From Devosia rhizoryzae (lineage in GTDB: Bacteria; Pseudomonadota; Alphaproteobacteria; Rhizobiales; Devosiaceae), in the NCBI RefSeq assembly GCF_016698665.1, contig NZ_CP068046.1:1488001-1552000 (forward strand): a stretch of DNA of 64,000 nt, in the 5' to 3' direction. Below, in pieces: positions 1-7,917 of the stretch. The first letter of the stretch is position 1; every line of letters begins with the position of its first letter. The notes beneath the pieces were generated by a model. The model saw nothing but the letters and a program-made list of their open reading frames with translations, made no database searches and was not told the origin of the DNA. A program made the translations under genes and the position numbers.

Positions 1-708
1 GTCGAACACTGTCATTCCGGTGGCGAACAGCGAGCGGAAAATAACGCGCTCGGCGATACCGTCTGCCACGCGGCAACCCAGGCGCGTTGCGATGCGATCG
101 AGCATGGTCTGCACCTGGCGCATGTTGCGCGAAGACAGCATCGAGATGCGATTGCGGACCAGAATCCAGTCTATGTTCTTGCCATCAACGGCTAATCTCT
201 CTGAGCGGGCGCGCTGAACGAGACGGGCATAGTGGCTGAGTTCCCGCGGTTCGCCGGTGACCGGATCGACCTGGGCCATGACGCTGAGATCAATGAGGCT
301 GTCGTTGACCGGGGTGATCAGAGTATCGGCGAGCGAATGCGCCAGACGGGTCAGGTTGGTGTCGAAGCCGGGCGTGTCCACGACGATGTAATCGGTATTT
401 GCCTCAACCTCGCCAATGGCTTGGCGGAACAGGTCAAACTCGATGCGGTGGTTTTCCTTCAAGGAATCACCGCGGGCGAGAGGCAGGTGGAAGTGGGTGG
501 TGTGCGGCAGGCTCAGCCCCTTCGAACGCGCCCAGTCGCGGCGGTTTCGGACATAGTGGGTGAGGGTCTGCTGACGGCTGTCGACATCGATCGACGCAAC
601 CTTATGCCCTTGATACAGCAGAAAAATAGCCAGATGGAAGGCAGTGGTGGACTTCCCCGACCCGCCCTTTTCATTGCCCACTACGATGACATGCGCGCCT
701 TGCCGCAC
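1..708 (-). CDS. mipZ: MipZ-type division-plane positioning ATPase (3' end cut by window)
   Basis: A ParA/MinD-superfamily ATPase that in alphaproteobacteria forms a gradient from the ParB-bound poles and blocks FtsZ assembly there. The deviant Walker A motif KGGSGKST lies near residues 14-21 and is followed by the switch region VDSRQQ and the Walker B-like VDTPGFD, as in MipZ rather than plasmid ParA. I chose the GTG at 708 because a strong GGGGGAG ribosome site lies about 6 bases upstream. 236 codons are visible and the C-terminus lies outside the window; the family is usually around 270-300 residues. The gene is divergent from the small genes at 936 and 1285. The family assignment is firm; only the extent is uncertain. 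Confidence 0.9.
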   Translation of the reverse strand, partial: MRQGAHVIVVGNEKGGSGKSTTAFHLAIFLLYQGHKVASIDVDSRQQTLTHYVRNRRDWARSKGLSLPHTTHFHLPLARGDSLKENHRIEFDLFRQAIGEVEANTDYIVVDTPGFDTNLTRLAHSLADTLITPVNDSLIDLSVMAQVDPVTGEPRELSHYARLVQRARSERLAVDGKNIDWILVRNRISMLSSRNMRQVQTMLDRIATRLGCRVADGIAERVIFRSLFATGMTVFD

Positions 709-935
709 TGTCGCTCCCCCAAATCAGTTCGGCTGGAGTTTCTGTTCTCATCTGGCGACGCACAAGCGAAAACATGGTGAACTGGGATCAAAGCTTGCGT
801 CATGACGCCCGTGCGACCGTTCGATGAAATTGGCATGCGCCTGGCGCATGCGGCCGTTGACGTAAGGGGCATGGCGCGGACCGGTAAATGGCGCCATGGT
901 CAGCATTGCCGATGCCATCCACAAGGACTATGCCG
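709..935. other. Intergenic region with a 9-bp perfect palindrome
   Basis: Promoter region between divergent mipZ and the small ORF at 936. I find no convincing gene in it. It holds a perfect inverted repeat, GCATGCGCC-T-GGCGCATGC, at 833-851. This could be an operator or a small cruciform, but no known regulator is recognised. Confidence 0.4.
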
Positions 936-1088
936 ATGTTTGTACGAGCCGTCTGGCGCCTCAAGCGCCTCGTCGACATCAAGCAAACGTTGCGGGAAAT
1001 GGACGTTCCTGCGACGCGAGATGCCGATATCCTCGGGCTTTCGGGTCCGGACTTTCCCAAGATGACGCGGTCCCTGTTCGACCGCTGA
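936..1088 (+). CDS. Small basic protein, 50 aa, unknown (possibly DUF1127-related)
   Basis: A short ORF starting MFVRAVWRLKRL and ending MTRSLFDR. ATG 936 is preferred over in-frame ATGs at 930 and 888 because an AAGGA ribosome site ends 8 bases before it. The N-terminus is an arginine-rich amphipathic helix, and the C-terminal half reads LREMDV..DADILGLSGPDFPK. That vaguely resembles the DUF1127 pattern of helix, then L-D-D-R-x-L-x-D-I-G-x-x-R-x-D, seen in the neighbour at 1285, so a diverged relative is possible. A strong terminator follows directly, supporting a real transcription unit. Function unknown. Confidence 0.55.
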   Translation: MFVRAVWRLKRLVDIKQTLREMDVPATRDADILGLSGPDFPKMTRSLFDR

Positions 1089-1111
1089 GAGCTCTACCAG
1101 AACTGCATGAC

Positions 1112-1148
1112 AAGGCCGCCTGGCGCCCGTCCGGCGGCCTTTGCTTTT
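1112..1148 (+). terminator. Rho-independent terminator after the 50-aa gene
   Basis: A perfect 9-bp stem AAGGCCGCC/GGCGGCCTT (1112-1120 with 1133-1141), 12-base loop, then TGCTTTTC. It lies 23 bases after the stop codon. Confidence 0.8.
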
Positions 1149-1284
1149 CTGGAAATCTTAACCTAAGCTGAATCCGAAATCACAATGCCATGTCGAAAGT
1201 GCATAGCTTGATTGATCAATATCAGACTGCTCGTTTTCAAACGGGTTGGCTATATATCGCCCTGTAAACGACAGGAGACTTCAA

Positions 1285-1434
1285 ATGGACATTCGCAAAA
1301 CCTTCCAGAAGTGGGCCGCGTACCAGCAGACGGTTCGTGAACTTGCTTCGCTCGACAATCGTCAGCTCAACGATCTGGGCATTGCTCGCACCGACATCAG
1401 CCGTGTTGCTCGCGACCATGCCAACAATCTCTAA
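1285..1434 (+). CDS. DUF1127 family small protein, 49 aa
   Basis: A typical DUF1127 protein: MDIRKTFQKWAAYQQ, then TVRELASLDNRQLNDLGI and ARTDISR. Such short arginine-rich proteins are common in alphaproteobacteria. In Agrobacterium and Rhodobacter some are linked to phosphate or carbon metabolism and to RNA turnover, but the role here is unknown. ATG 1285 follows an AGGAG site. A dedicated promoter region lies upstream (1149-1284) and a strong terminator downstream, so it is probably a monocistronic mRNA. Confidence 0.85.
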   Translation: MDIRKTFQKWAAYQQTVRELASLDNRQLNDLGIARTDISRVARDHANNL

Positions 1435-1461
1435 GATCGCTGGCTCAAATACTTCAATGCG

Positions 1462-1500
1462 AACACCCGCTTCTCTCTGAGACGCGGGTGTTTTGCTTTT
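1462..1500 (+). terminator. Rho-independent terminator of the DUF1127 gene
   Basis: A 9-bp perfect stem AACACCCGC/GCGGGTGTT (1462-1470 with 1484-1492) followed by a T-rich tail TTGCTTTTC. Confidence 0.85.
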
Positions 1501-1636
1501 CGACTATACGCCATAGCAATTGAGGCACTCTAGCACATGCGAGGCAGATGCTGTTGGCAGGCTTGATCGGCGATATCGTTTATCCGTGAATGTGACGGCG
1601 ATTGCGTGCCCAGGTGGCGCTTGCTATCTCCCCGCC

Positions 1637-3019
1637 ATGTCAAACCAACCACTTCATATCATCGGCGGCGGTCTCGCTGGATCCGAAGCTGCCTGGCAGG
1701 CCGCCGAAGCGGGCGCTCAGGTCGTCGTTCACGAGATGCGCGGCGTCAAAGCGACCGATGCGCATTCGACCGACAATTTTGCCGAGCTCGTCTGCTCCAA
1801 CAGTTTTCGCTCCGACGATCATGAGCAAAATGCTGTCGGGCTCCTCCATGAGGAGATGCGCCGCTGCGGCTCGCTGATCATGCGGGCGGCGGACCAGCAT
1901 AAGCTGCCGGCCGGTGGAGCGCTGGCGGTGGATCGCGACGGGTTTTCGCTGGCGGTCACCGAGGCGATCCACAATCATCCCAATATTACGGTTGTGCGCG
2001 AGGAAATCGCGGGCTGGCCGGACGCCGACTGGCAACATGTGATTATCGCCACCGGGCCACTCACCTCCCCTGCCCTTGCAGCCGCGGTTCTGGAAAAGAC
2101 CGGCGAAGATTCGCTGGCCTTTTTCGACGCGATTGCGCCGATCATCCACTATGACAGCATCGACCATGACATCGCCTGGAAGCAGTCGCGCTATGACAAG
2201 GCGGGGCCAGGCGGCACCGGGGCGGATTATCTCAACCTGCCGATGGATCGCGATCAGTATTATGCCTTCGTCGAGGCGCTGATCACGGCCCCGCTGCATG
2301 AGTTCAAGGATTGGGAGAAGGTGCCATATTTCGATGGCTGCTTGCCGATCGAGGTGATGGCGGAGCGTGGGCCGGAGACGCTTCGGCACGGACCGATGAA
2401 GCCGGTGGGTCTGACCAATCCGCGCAATCCGACGGTCAAGCCATATGCCATCGTGCAGCTGCGGCAGGACAATGCGCTGGGCACGCTTTGGAACATGGTC
2501 GGCTTCCAGACTAAGATGCGCTACGGCATCCAAGCCGAAATCTTCCGGATGATCCCGGGGCTGCAGAATGCGCAGTTCGCACGCTTGGGTGGCTTGCATC
2601 GCAACACATTCATCAACTCGCCCAAGGTGTTGTCGGCCGACCTCAAGCTCAAGGTCGATCCGCGGATCCGCTTTGCCGGCCAGGTGACCGGCGTCGAGGG
2701 CTATGTGGAAAGCGCTGCCTGTGGGTTGATCACGGGGCGGCTGACCGCCGCGGAGGCGCTGGGTGGCAGCATGGATGTGCCGCCGGTAACGACGGCGCTC
2801 GGCGCTTTGATCGGGCATATCACCGGCGGGCATGTCGAGGCGGAGAGCTATAGCGGTGCTCGCAGCTTTCAGCCGATGAATGTCAACTTTGGGTTGTTCC
2901 CCGAGGTGACGGTGGAGAAACCGGAAGGCGTGAAGCGCTGGCGGGGGCCGGAGAAGACAATGGCGAAGCGTCGGGCGATCACCGGGCGGGCGCTGGAGGA
3001 TTTGAAGGCTTGGGCTTGA
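1637..3019 (+). CDS. trmFO: TrmFO, folate/FAD-dependent tRNA m5U54 methyltransferase
   Basis: Methylates U54 in the T-loop of tRNA using 5,10-methylenetetrahydrofolate and FADH2. The N-terminal FAD-binding [11 protein letters not shown] is at residues 10-20 and is followed by the family blocks CSNSFRSDD and MNVNFGLFP near the C-terminus. The length of 460 aa is normal for the family. The reading frame is open back to 1520, but ATG 1637 puts the Rossmann motif at the usual distance from the start; the upstream 39 codons look unrelated. It converges on the phytoene-synthase-like gene at 3118. Confidence 0.93.
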   Translation: MSNQPLHIIGGGLAGSEAAWQAAEAGAQVVVHEMRGVKATDAHSTDNFAELVCSNSFRSDDHEQNAVGLLHEEMRRCGSLIMRAADQHKLPAGGALAVDRDGFSLAVTEAIHNHPNITVVREEIAGWPDADWQHVIIATGPLTSPALAAAVLEKTGEDSLAFFDAIAPIIHYDSIDHDIAWKQSRYDKAGPGGTGADYLNLPMDRDQYYAFVEALITAPLHEFKDWEKVPYFDGCLPIEVMAERGPETLRHGPMKPVGLTNPRNPTVKPYAIVQLRQDNALGTLWNMVGFQTKMRYGIQAEIFRMIPGLQNAQFARLGGLHRNTFINSPKVLSADLKLKVDPRIRFAGQVTGVEGYVESAACGLITGRLTAAEALGGSMDVPPVTTALGALIGHITGGHVEAESYSGARSFQPMNVNFGLFPEVTVEKPEGVKRWRGPEKTMAKRRAITGRALEDLKAWA

Positions 3020-3049
3020 GGCGCTGAGCCTGCGGATGATCCCCGAACC

Positions 3050-3096
3050 CCTCATCCGCCCTTCGGGCACCTTCTCCCGCAAGGGGAGAAGGCGAT
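3050..3096. repeat. Short palindromic intergenic repeat
   Basis: CCCCTCATCCGCCCTTCGGG followed by CACCTTCTCCCGCAAGGGG and AGAAGG: two small hairpins in tandem between convergent genes. This is the Rhizobiales 'CCCTCATCCGGC..TTCGGGC' type of dispersed element and may also serve as a terminator. Confidence 0.6.
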
Positions 3097-3117
3097 GAAC
3101 ATGGGCATTTGTGCAAC

Positions 3118-3963
3118 TTAGCGGTTGCGGAGCGACCACAAGGTCAGGCGGGCGATTTTTTGCCAGTCTGGTTGGTCGCGTGGCGGTGCGAAGTGGTTGG
3201 TGGCGGACCGTTTCCAGTTGGCCAGTTCGCTTTCGAGCAAGGCGATGATGGCAAAGGCTGAGCGCAGTTTGGGCGGAAGCGCGGCGATGGCGGTGCGAGC
3301 CTTGGCGAGGTGCGCGTCGGCGAGTTCGGCAACCTGGCTGAGGGCTGCGTGTAGGCCTTCCGAGTCTTGACCGGTGAACAGCTCGGACTCGATGACGCCG
3401 TTAGCTTCGAGGATCGACCAGGGCAGCATGATGCGGCCTTGGGACGATATGTAGCCCAAGGCGCGGAGGTGACCGATCATGGCTTGGGCGACGCCCAAGT
3501 GGCCAGCGGCGTCGCCGGGTTCGACCGGTTCGCCATTGTTGAGAATCATGGCCGAGAGCTGCAGCAGCGTTGAGGCCGTTTCGCCAGCATAGCCTTCGAA
3601 GGTTTCGAGGTCCGGCATGGGATCGTCGTAGAGATCGAAGCGGCGCGCGGCGATCAGGCGGGCGAAGGTGCCGGTTGGAAGATTGTAGCGCTCGATGGTT
3701 TGAAGCAGCGCATCGGCGAGCGGGTTCTGGCGGATAGCACCGTGTCCGCTGCCGGTGATGGCATCGGCCCACCATTGCAGGCGAATTTCCCCCGGTGCCG
3801 GGCCGGAGACACGGTCGCGGATGGCGGCGATGTCGGCGTTGAAGGCGTAGAGCGCCGTGATGGCTGCGCGGTGTTCGACCGGGAGGACCAGGGTTGCAAG
3901 GTAGCGGTCGCGGTCGGTGCTGCGCAGAGTTGTGGCGGCGTGGACGAAGGCGTCAGTGGTCAT
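3118..3963 (-). CDS. Squalene/phytoene synthase-family protein, NDUFAF6-like
   Basis: 281 aa with the all-alpha isoprenoid synthase fold of the squalene/phytoene synthase family. The first Asp-rich motif expected for a prenyl-diphosphate condensing enzyme is eroded here (ADIAAIRDRV in place of DDxxD). The conserved later block is FDLYDDPMPDLETFEGYAGETAS. This pattern matches the NDUFAF6 (C8orf38) branch, a mitochondrial complex I assembly factor, better than a carotenoid or hopanoid enzyme. It lies 150 bp downstream of the NDUFAF3-like gene on the same strand. No hpn or crt genes are nearby. Enzyme activity is doubtful; a role in NADH dehydrogenase assembly is inferred. Confidence 0.8.
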   Translation of the reverse strand: MTTDAFVHAATTLRSTDRDRYLATLVLPVEHRAAITALYAFNADIAAIRDRVSGPAPGEIRLQWWADAITGSGHGAIRQNPLADALLQTIERYNLPTGTFARLIAARRFDLYDDPMPDLETFEGYAGETASTLLQLSAMILNNGEPVEPGDAAGHLGVAQAMIGHLRALGYISSQGRIMLPWSILEANGVIESELFTGQDSEGLHAALSQVAELADAHLAKARTAIAALPPKLRSAFAIIALLESELANWKRSATNHFAPPRDQPDWQKIARLTLWSLRNR

Positions 3964-4008
3964 GGGGTGCCACGTCTAGAGCTGGGACTTGAAACGAAGA
4001 CCCCCACC

Positions 4009-4113
4009 CGGCCTCCCCCTTGAGGAGGGAGAGGAGTTCGATCGAGTCCAGACCGCCGATGGGGCTCCTCCCCCGACTTACGGGGGAGGTTGGGTGGGGG
4101 CTTTCCAACAAGT
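4009..4113. repeat. Palindromic intergenic repeat (long inverted ends)
   Basis: The left arm ACCCCCACCCGGCCTCCCCC and the right arm GGGGGAGGTTGGGTGGGGGC can pair. A related copy lies at 12714-12745. Confidence 0.6.
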
Positions 4114-4523
4114 CAGCGCGCATTCTCGACTGCGATCAGCGCGGCGGCGACGCGGCGGTCTTCCGCGAGAAGGACATTGTAGGTGCGGATGGCGCCGCCG
4201 GTCTGGGTGGCTTCCACGATGATCTTGCGGTCGCGAAGGGCGGCACGGATGGCGGGATCGATGGGAAGGATGTCAGTGCCGAGGCCGATCAGCAAAACGT
4301 CGATCCGGTCGGCTTGATCGATGATGGGCTGCAGGCTCTCGAGGGTCAGTTCAGCGGGTGAAGTGACGCTCCAGGCGTGCATGCCGGATGGCACGCAGAG
4401 GAGCGAGCCTTTGTGGGAGAGCTCGGCAAAGCGGAAGCCGCCATTGCCGTAGGCGGTGAGGCCGGTCTGGTGGGGGTAGTGGCCGGAAAGGGTTTGGGGG
4501 TCGGTAATCTGTTCCACCTCCAC
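4113..4523 (-). CDS. Mth938-like (DUF498) domain protein, NDUFAF3 homologue
   Basis: 136 aa, a full-length Mth938-like domain. The characteristic segments are LLIGLGTDI, the turn before KIIVEATQTGGAIRTYN, and the final RRVAAALI. The eukaryotic orthologue NDUFAF3 takes part in early complex I assembly. It lies on the same strand downstream of secDF and upstream of an NDUFAF6-like gene. The start is uncertain: the frame begins at GTG 4523 (MEVEQ) and a second GTG at 4517 is possible; no clear ribosome site precedes either. The family call is strong; the complex I role is inferred from eukaryotic homologues. Confidence 0.85.
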   Translation of the reverse strand: MEVEQITDPQTLSGHYPHQTGLTAYGNGGFRFAELSHKGSLLCVPSGMHAWSVTSPAELTLESLQPIIDQADRIDVLLIGLGTDILPIDPAIRAALRDRKIIVEATQTGGAIRTYNVLLAEDRRVAAALIAVENAR

Positions 4524-4527
4524 TGGG

Positions 4528-4597
4528 TGTCATCCCCGCGCAGGCGGGGATCCATCTTGAGATCGGAGGATGGGCCCCGGCCTTCGCCGGGGTGACA
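4528..4597. repeat. TGTCATCCCCGCG-type palindromic repeat, copy A
   Basis: Starts TGTCATCCCCGCGCAGGCGG and ends GCCTTCGCCGGGGTGACA, giving two hairpins with inverted ends. A second copy with the same layout is at 55946-56016. Confidence 0.7.
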
Positions 4598-4625
4598 TCC
4601 GGTGGGTAGCGAGCTCAGGAGAAAG

Positions 4626-4760
4626 GCCCCCTCACCCGGCCCTTCGGGCCGACCAGCCATTCGAGCACAGCTCTCATGGCCTTCCTCGATACATACGCTC
4701 CGCCGGACCGTATTTGCCTTCGGCACTCTCCGAAGTCCCCTGAGGGGCGAGGTAAGAGCC
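4626..4760. repeat. CCCCCTCACCCGGC-type repeat, interrupted copy
   Basis: The left half GGCCCCCTCACCCGGCCCTT and the right half CCCTGAGGGGCGAGGTAAG are related to the elements at 8783-8832 and 12799-12849. Here about 80 bases lie between the halves. Together with copy A at 4528 it fills the 240-bp gap between the NDUFAF3-like gene and secDF. Confidence 0.55.
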
Positions 4761-4764
4761 CGCC

Positions 4765-7329
4765 CTAAACCGAAGCGCCGTCGTTAGCTTTGACTTTCTT
4801 TTGCTCGACCGCGGCAACTTCCTCTTCGGACTTCTGCTTGAGGCCGAAGTTGATGAGGATGGGGCCGTTGACGATGACCGAGGAGTACATGCCGACGAGA
4901 GAGCCGAAGGTCATGGCGATGGTGAAGCTGCGGAGCGCTTCGCCGCCGAAGAGGACCAGCGGAACGAGGGCCAGCAACACCGTGAACTGGGTCAAGGAGG
5001 TGCGGACGATGGTCTGGTTGATCGAAAGGTCGATCAGCTCAGGCAGCGGCATCTTGCGGTATTTCTGGAGGTTCTCTCGAATACGGTCGGAGACAACCAC
5101 GGTTTCGTTGAGCGAGAGACCCACCAGCGTCAGCACCGCGGCAATGGAGCTGAGGTTGAACTCGAGCCCGGTGATCGAGAACAGGCCGATGGTCATGATG
5201 ATGTCGTGCGACGTCGTCGTGACCGCGGCGAGCGCGAACTGCCACTCGAAGCGGAACCAGATGTAGATGAGGATACAGGCGAGCGCGATGATGACAGCGA
5301 TGGTGCCGGTCCAGGCGAGTTCGCCGGAGACGGTGCCGCTCACCGCTTCGACGCGGCGAACCTCGTAATTCTCGCTGGCCAGGGTATCGGTGACCTGCTG
5401 CACGGCGACCTGGTCAGCCGACTGTCCACCTTCCTGGGCCTGGACGCGGACCAGAACGTCTTCGGGCGTACCAAAGCCCTGGACCTGGATTTCGCCAAGG
5501 TCTAGGCCGCTCAGGAGTTCACGCACCTGGCCGACGTCAGCCGGGCTGCCCTGATGCTGAACTTCGATGGCGGTACCGCCGACGAAGTCGATGCCGAGAT
5601 TGAAGCCCTTGAAGTAGGCGGCGCCGATCGAGACCACGGACATGATGATCGAAAGCGCAATGACGTAGCGCGAGATCTTCATGAAGGGAATCTTGGTGCC
5701 GTCCGGGATGAAGCGGAAGTGCTGGATTTTTAGCACCTTCGGGCGAACGCGCTTGTACCAGAGGTGCACCTGGTAGTTGGTGACCGTGTAGGATGTGAAA
5801 AGCGAGGTGAGGATGCCGAGGCCGAGGGTAACGGCAAAGCCCTGCACCGGTCCGGAACCCATGAAGTAAAGCACGACAGCGGCGACAAGCTGCGTCAGGT
5901 GCGAGTCGACGATGGTGCCCCAAGCGCGTTCAAAACCGGCATTGATGGCTTGGAGCGGCGTGCGCCCCGCCCGCTGTTCTTCGCGCATGCGTTCGTAGAT
6001 CAGAACGTTGGCGTCCACGGCCATGCCGATGGTCAAGACGATGCCGGCGATGCCGGGAAGCGTCAGTGTCGCACCGAGCGTGGAAAGCGCGGCAAAGATA
6101 AGGATGATGTTGAGGATCAGCGAAACGTTGGCGAAAACGCCCCACAGGCCGTAGGCGACGACCATGAAGGCGACGACGAGCACGGCGGCGACGACACCTG
6201 CGGTAAGACCGGCCTGGATCGAGTCGGCGCCAAGGCTGGCATCGACCGTGCGTTCTTCGATGACGTTGAGGCTGGCCGGGAGCGCGCCGGCGCGCAGCAG
6301 CACGGCAAGATCGTTGGCCGAGGCAGTGGTGAAGGAGCCGCTGATTTGGCCCGAGCCGCCGGTGATCGGCTGCTGGATCACCGGCGCGGTGATGACGGTG
6401 TCGTCGAGGACGATGGCGAAGCGCTGACCCACATTCCGGGCGGTGATTTCAGCGAAGGTGACGGCGCCGCGAGTGTCGAACTTGAAGCTCACCACCGGGA
6501 TGCCGCGCTGCTGGTCATAGGCGGGCTGGGCATCGATCAGGGATTCGCCGCCGAGCGCTACGTCTTCATAGAGCAGTTCCCGCGAACCATCCTGGCTGTT
6601 GAGGATCATGGTGCCGGCAGGCAGGCCCTGGGCCTCGGCCTGTTCTGGGGTCATACCCGGATAGACCATGTGGAAGGTGAGGCGCGCGGTCTGCGAAATG
6701 ATGTTCTTGAGGCGGGTCGAGTCGCCAAAGCCCGGAACCTGGACAAGAACGCGGGTATCGCCCTGGCGCTGAATGGTTGGCTCGGTGGTGCCGAGTTCGT
6801 CGATGCGCGAGCGGATGACTTCGATGGACTGGGCGACCAGCGAACTCATGCGCTGGGTGATGCCTTCAGGGGTCAAGGTGATCGAGAGCTTACCGTCAGC
6901 CGTTTCACCGAAAGCCAGCTCGTTGACGCCGCCGCCTGCGGAAAAGAGCGAATTGGAAAGCGTATTCTGGATCGAGTTGATGGCGGTGACGGCTAGCTCG
7001 CGCTGGGTCGGATCGGTCAGCTCGATGTAGATGGCGTTGGCGGCCGCATCGGTGGTGATGATGTTGCCAATGCCATTCTGATTGGCGAGGACGTTGCGGG
7101 CCTCGCGGCGAACGTCGGACAGGCGCTGCTCGACAATGCCGGCGCGATCGACTTCGAGCAGCAGGTGCGAGCCGCCCTGAAGATCGAGACCGAGAACCAG
7201 GCCGGGCTGCGGCAGCCATCCGGGCAGCGCTTGGCGCGCCGACTCGGGAAGGAAATTGGGAGCTGCAAGCAGGATACCCGCGATTGCGACGAAGAGGATC
7301 ACAAATACGCGGAACGGCGACTGGTTCAT
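4765..7329 (-). CDS. secDF: Fused SecDF protein-export membrane subunit
   Basis: An 854-aa fusion of SecD and SecF, the proton-motive-force-driven partners of SecYEG that help pull exported proteins across the inner membrane. The SecD half has an N-terminal membrane anchor (residues 7-25), the LGLDLQGGSHLLLEVD block, a large periplasmic domain and the VDANVLIYERMREE signature. The SecF half begins near residue 545 and repeats the plan with NLGIDFVGGT and LSLNETVVVSDRIREN. About twelve membrane segments are expected. The fusion is usual in Rhizobiales. It lies 60 bp downstream of yajC, with a hairpin between. Confidence 0.96.
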   Translation of the reverse strand: MNQSPFRVFVILFVAIAGILLAAPNFLPESARQALPGWLPQPGLVLGLDLQGGSHLLLEVDRAGIVEQRLSDVRREARNVLANQNGIGNIITTDAAANAIYIELTDPTQRELAVTAINSIQNTLSNSLFSAGGGVNELAFGETADGKLSITLTPEGITQRMSSLVAQSIEVIRSRIDELGTTEPTIQRQGDTRVLVQVPGFGDSTRLKNIISQTARLTFHMVYPGMTPEQAEAQGLPAGTMILNSQDGSRELLYEDVALGGESLIDAQPAYDQQRGIPVVSFKFDTRGAVTFAEITARNVGQRFAIVLDDTVITAPVIQQPITGGSGQISGSFTTASANDLAVLLRAGALPASLNVIEERTVDASLGADSIQAGLTAGVVAAVLVVAFMVVAYGLWGVFANVSLILNIILIFAALSTLGATLTLPGIAGIVLTIGMAVDANVLIYERMREEQRAGRTPLQAINAGFERAWGTIVDSHLTQLVAAVVLYFMGSGPVQGFAVTLGLGILTSLFTSYTVTNYQVHLWYKRVRPKVLKIQHFRFIPDGTKIPFMKISRYVIALSIIMSVVSIGAAYFKGFNLGIDFVGGTAIEVQHQGSPADVGQVRELLSGLDLGEIQVQGFGTPEDVLVRVQAQEGGQSADQVAVQQVTDTLASENYEVRRVEAVSGTVSGELAWTGTIAVIIALACILIYIWFRFEWQFALAAVTTTSHDIIMTIGLFSITGLEFNLSSIAAVLTLVGLSLNETVVVSDRIRENLQKYRKMPLPELIDLSINQTIVRTSLTQFTVLLALVPLVLFGGEALRSFTIAMTFGSLVGMYSSVIVNGPILINFGLKQKSEEEVAAVEQKKVKANDGASV

Positions 7330-7353
7330 GTAAGGCGTCCTAGAAAGGCAGAA

Positions 7354-7376
7354 AGCCGGGGCATGATGCCCCGGCT
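7354..7376 (-). other. Intercistronic hairpin yajC-secDF
   Basis: A perfect inverted repeat AGCCGGGGCAT-G-ATGCCCCGGCT in the 60-bp gap, with no clear T-tract. It could be an mRNA processing or stabilising hairpin, or a partial terminator reducing secDF relative to yajC. Confidence 0.6.
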
Positions 7377-7389
7377 GGATCGGTTCGTC

Positions 7390-7740
7390 TTAAGCGACCG
7401 GCTTGTTGTCGTTAACCGGCTCGGACTTGGAACGCACATCGGCAACCATGCCGCGGACCAGCTTGACCTTCACATTGGGCGAAATTTCGACTTCGAGGTC
7501 TTCGCCATCGACGGCCTTGGTCACCTTGCCGACGATGCCGCCGGTGGTGACGACGGTGTCGCCGCGGCGGATGGCGGAAAGCATGGCCTGCTGGGCCTTG
7601 AGGCGCTTCTGCTGCGGGCGGAAGATCAGCAGCCAGAAAATCAGCACGAGAAGAGCGATCGGCATCAGCTGGATGAAGATGTCAGCCATGCCTCCGGGGG
7701 CTCCGACAGCATCCTGGGCATAGGCGGGCGTTACAAACAT
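7390..7740 (-). CDS. yajC: YajC, Sec translocon accessory subunit
   Basis: 116 aa. Short periplasmic N-terminus (MFVTPAYAQ), one membrane segment at about residues 21-42 (IFIQLMPIALLVLIFWLLIF), the conserved RPQQKR junction, and a cytosolic domain containing the family motif GDTVVTTGGIVGKV. ATG 7740 is supported by AGGAG 8 bases upstream; the frame is open well upstream, but that extension has no YajC similarity. It heads the yajC-secDF unit and is divergent from the DUF815 ATPase gene. Confidence 0.95.
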   Translation of the reverse strand: MFVTPAYAQDAVGAPGGMADIFIQLMPIALLVLIFWLLIFRPQQKRLKAQQAMLSAIRRGDTVVTTGGIVGKVTKAVDGEDLEVEISPNVKVKLVRGMVADVRSKSEPVNDNKPVA

Positions 7741-7917
7741 CAAGCGATCTCCTAATCGTTTCTTCTTGGCGCGTTTTTGGAAAAGGGTCGGCTGGTGCGG
7801 GCTGGACGCTATCCAGCGGTCCTGCACTTGCGCCCCAGCCAAAATCGCGCGGACTATACATTTCGGGTTGGCTGATTGCAAAGCCAATAGCGCCACCCAT
7901 TTCACAAGGACGAGACG

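Noticed and set aside
1520..1636. Upstream extension of the trmFO frame
   Set aside because: No family similarity, no ribosome site, and it would displace the FAD motif from its normal N-terminal position.
1640..3139. 499-codon open frame antisense to trmFO
   Set aside because: Shadow of trmFO; the sense frame carries all FAD and family motifs.
5764..6996. 410-codon plus-strand frame
   Set aside because: Antisense shadow of the SecD half of secDF.
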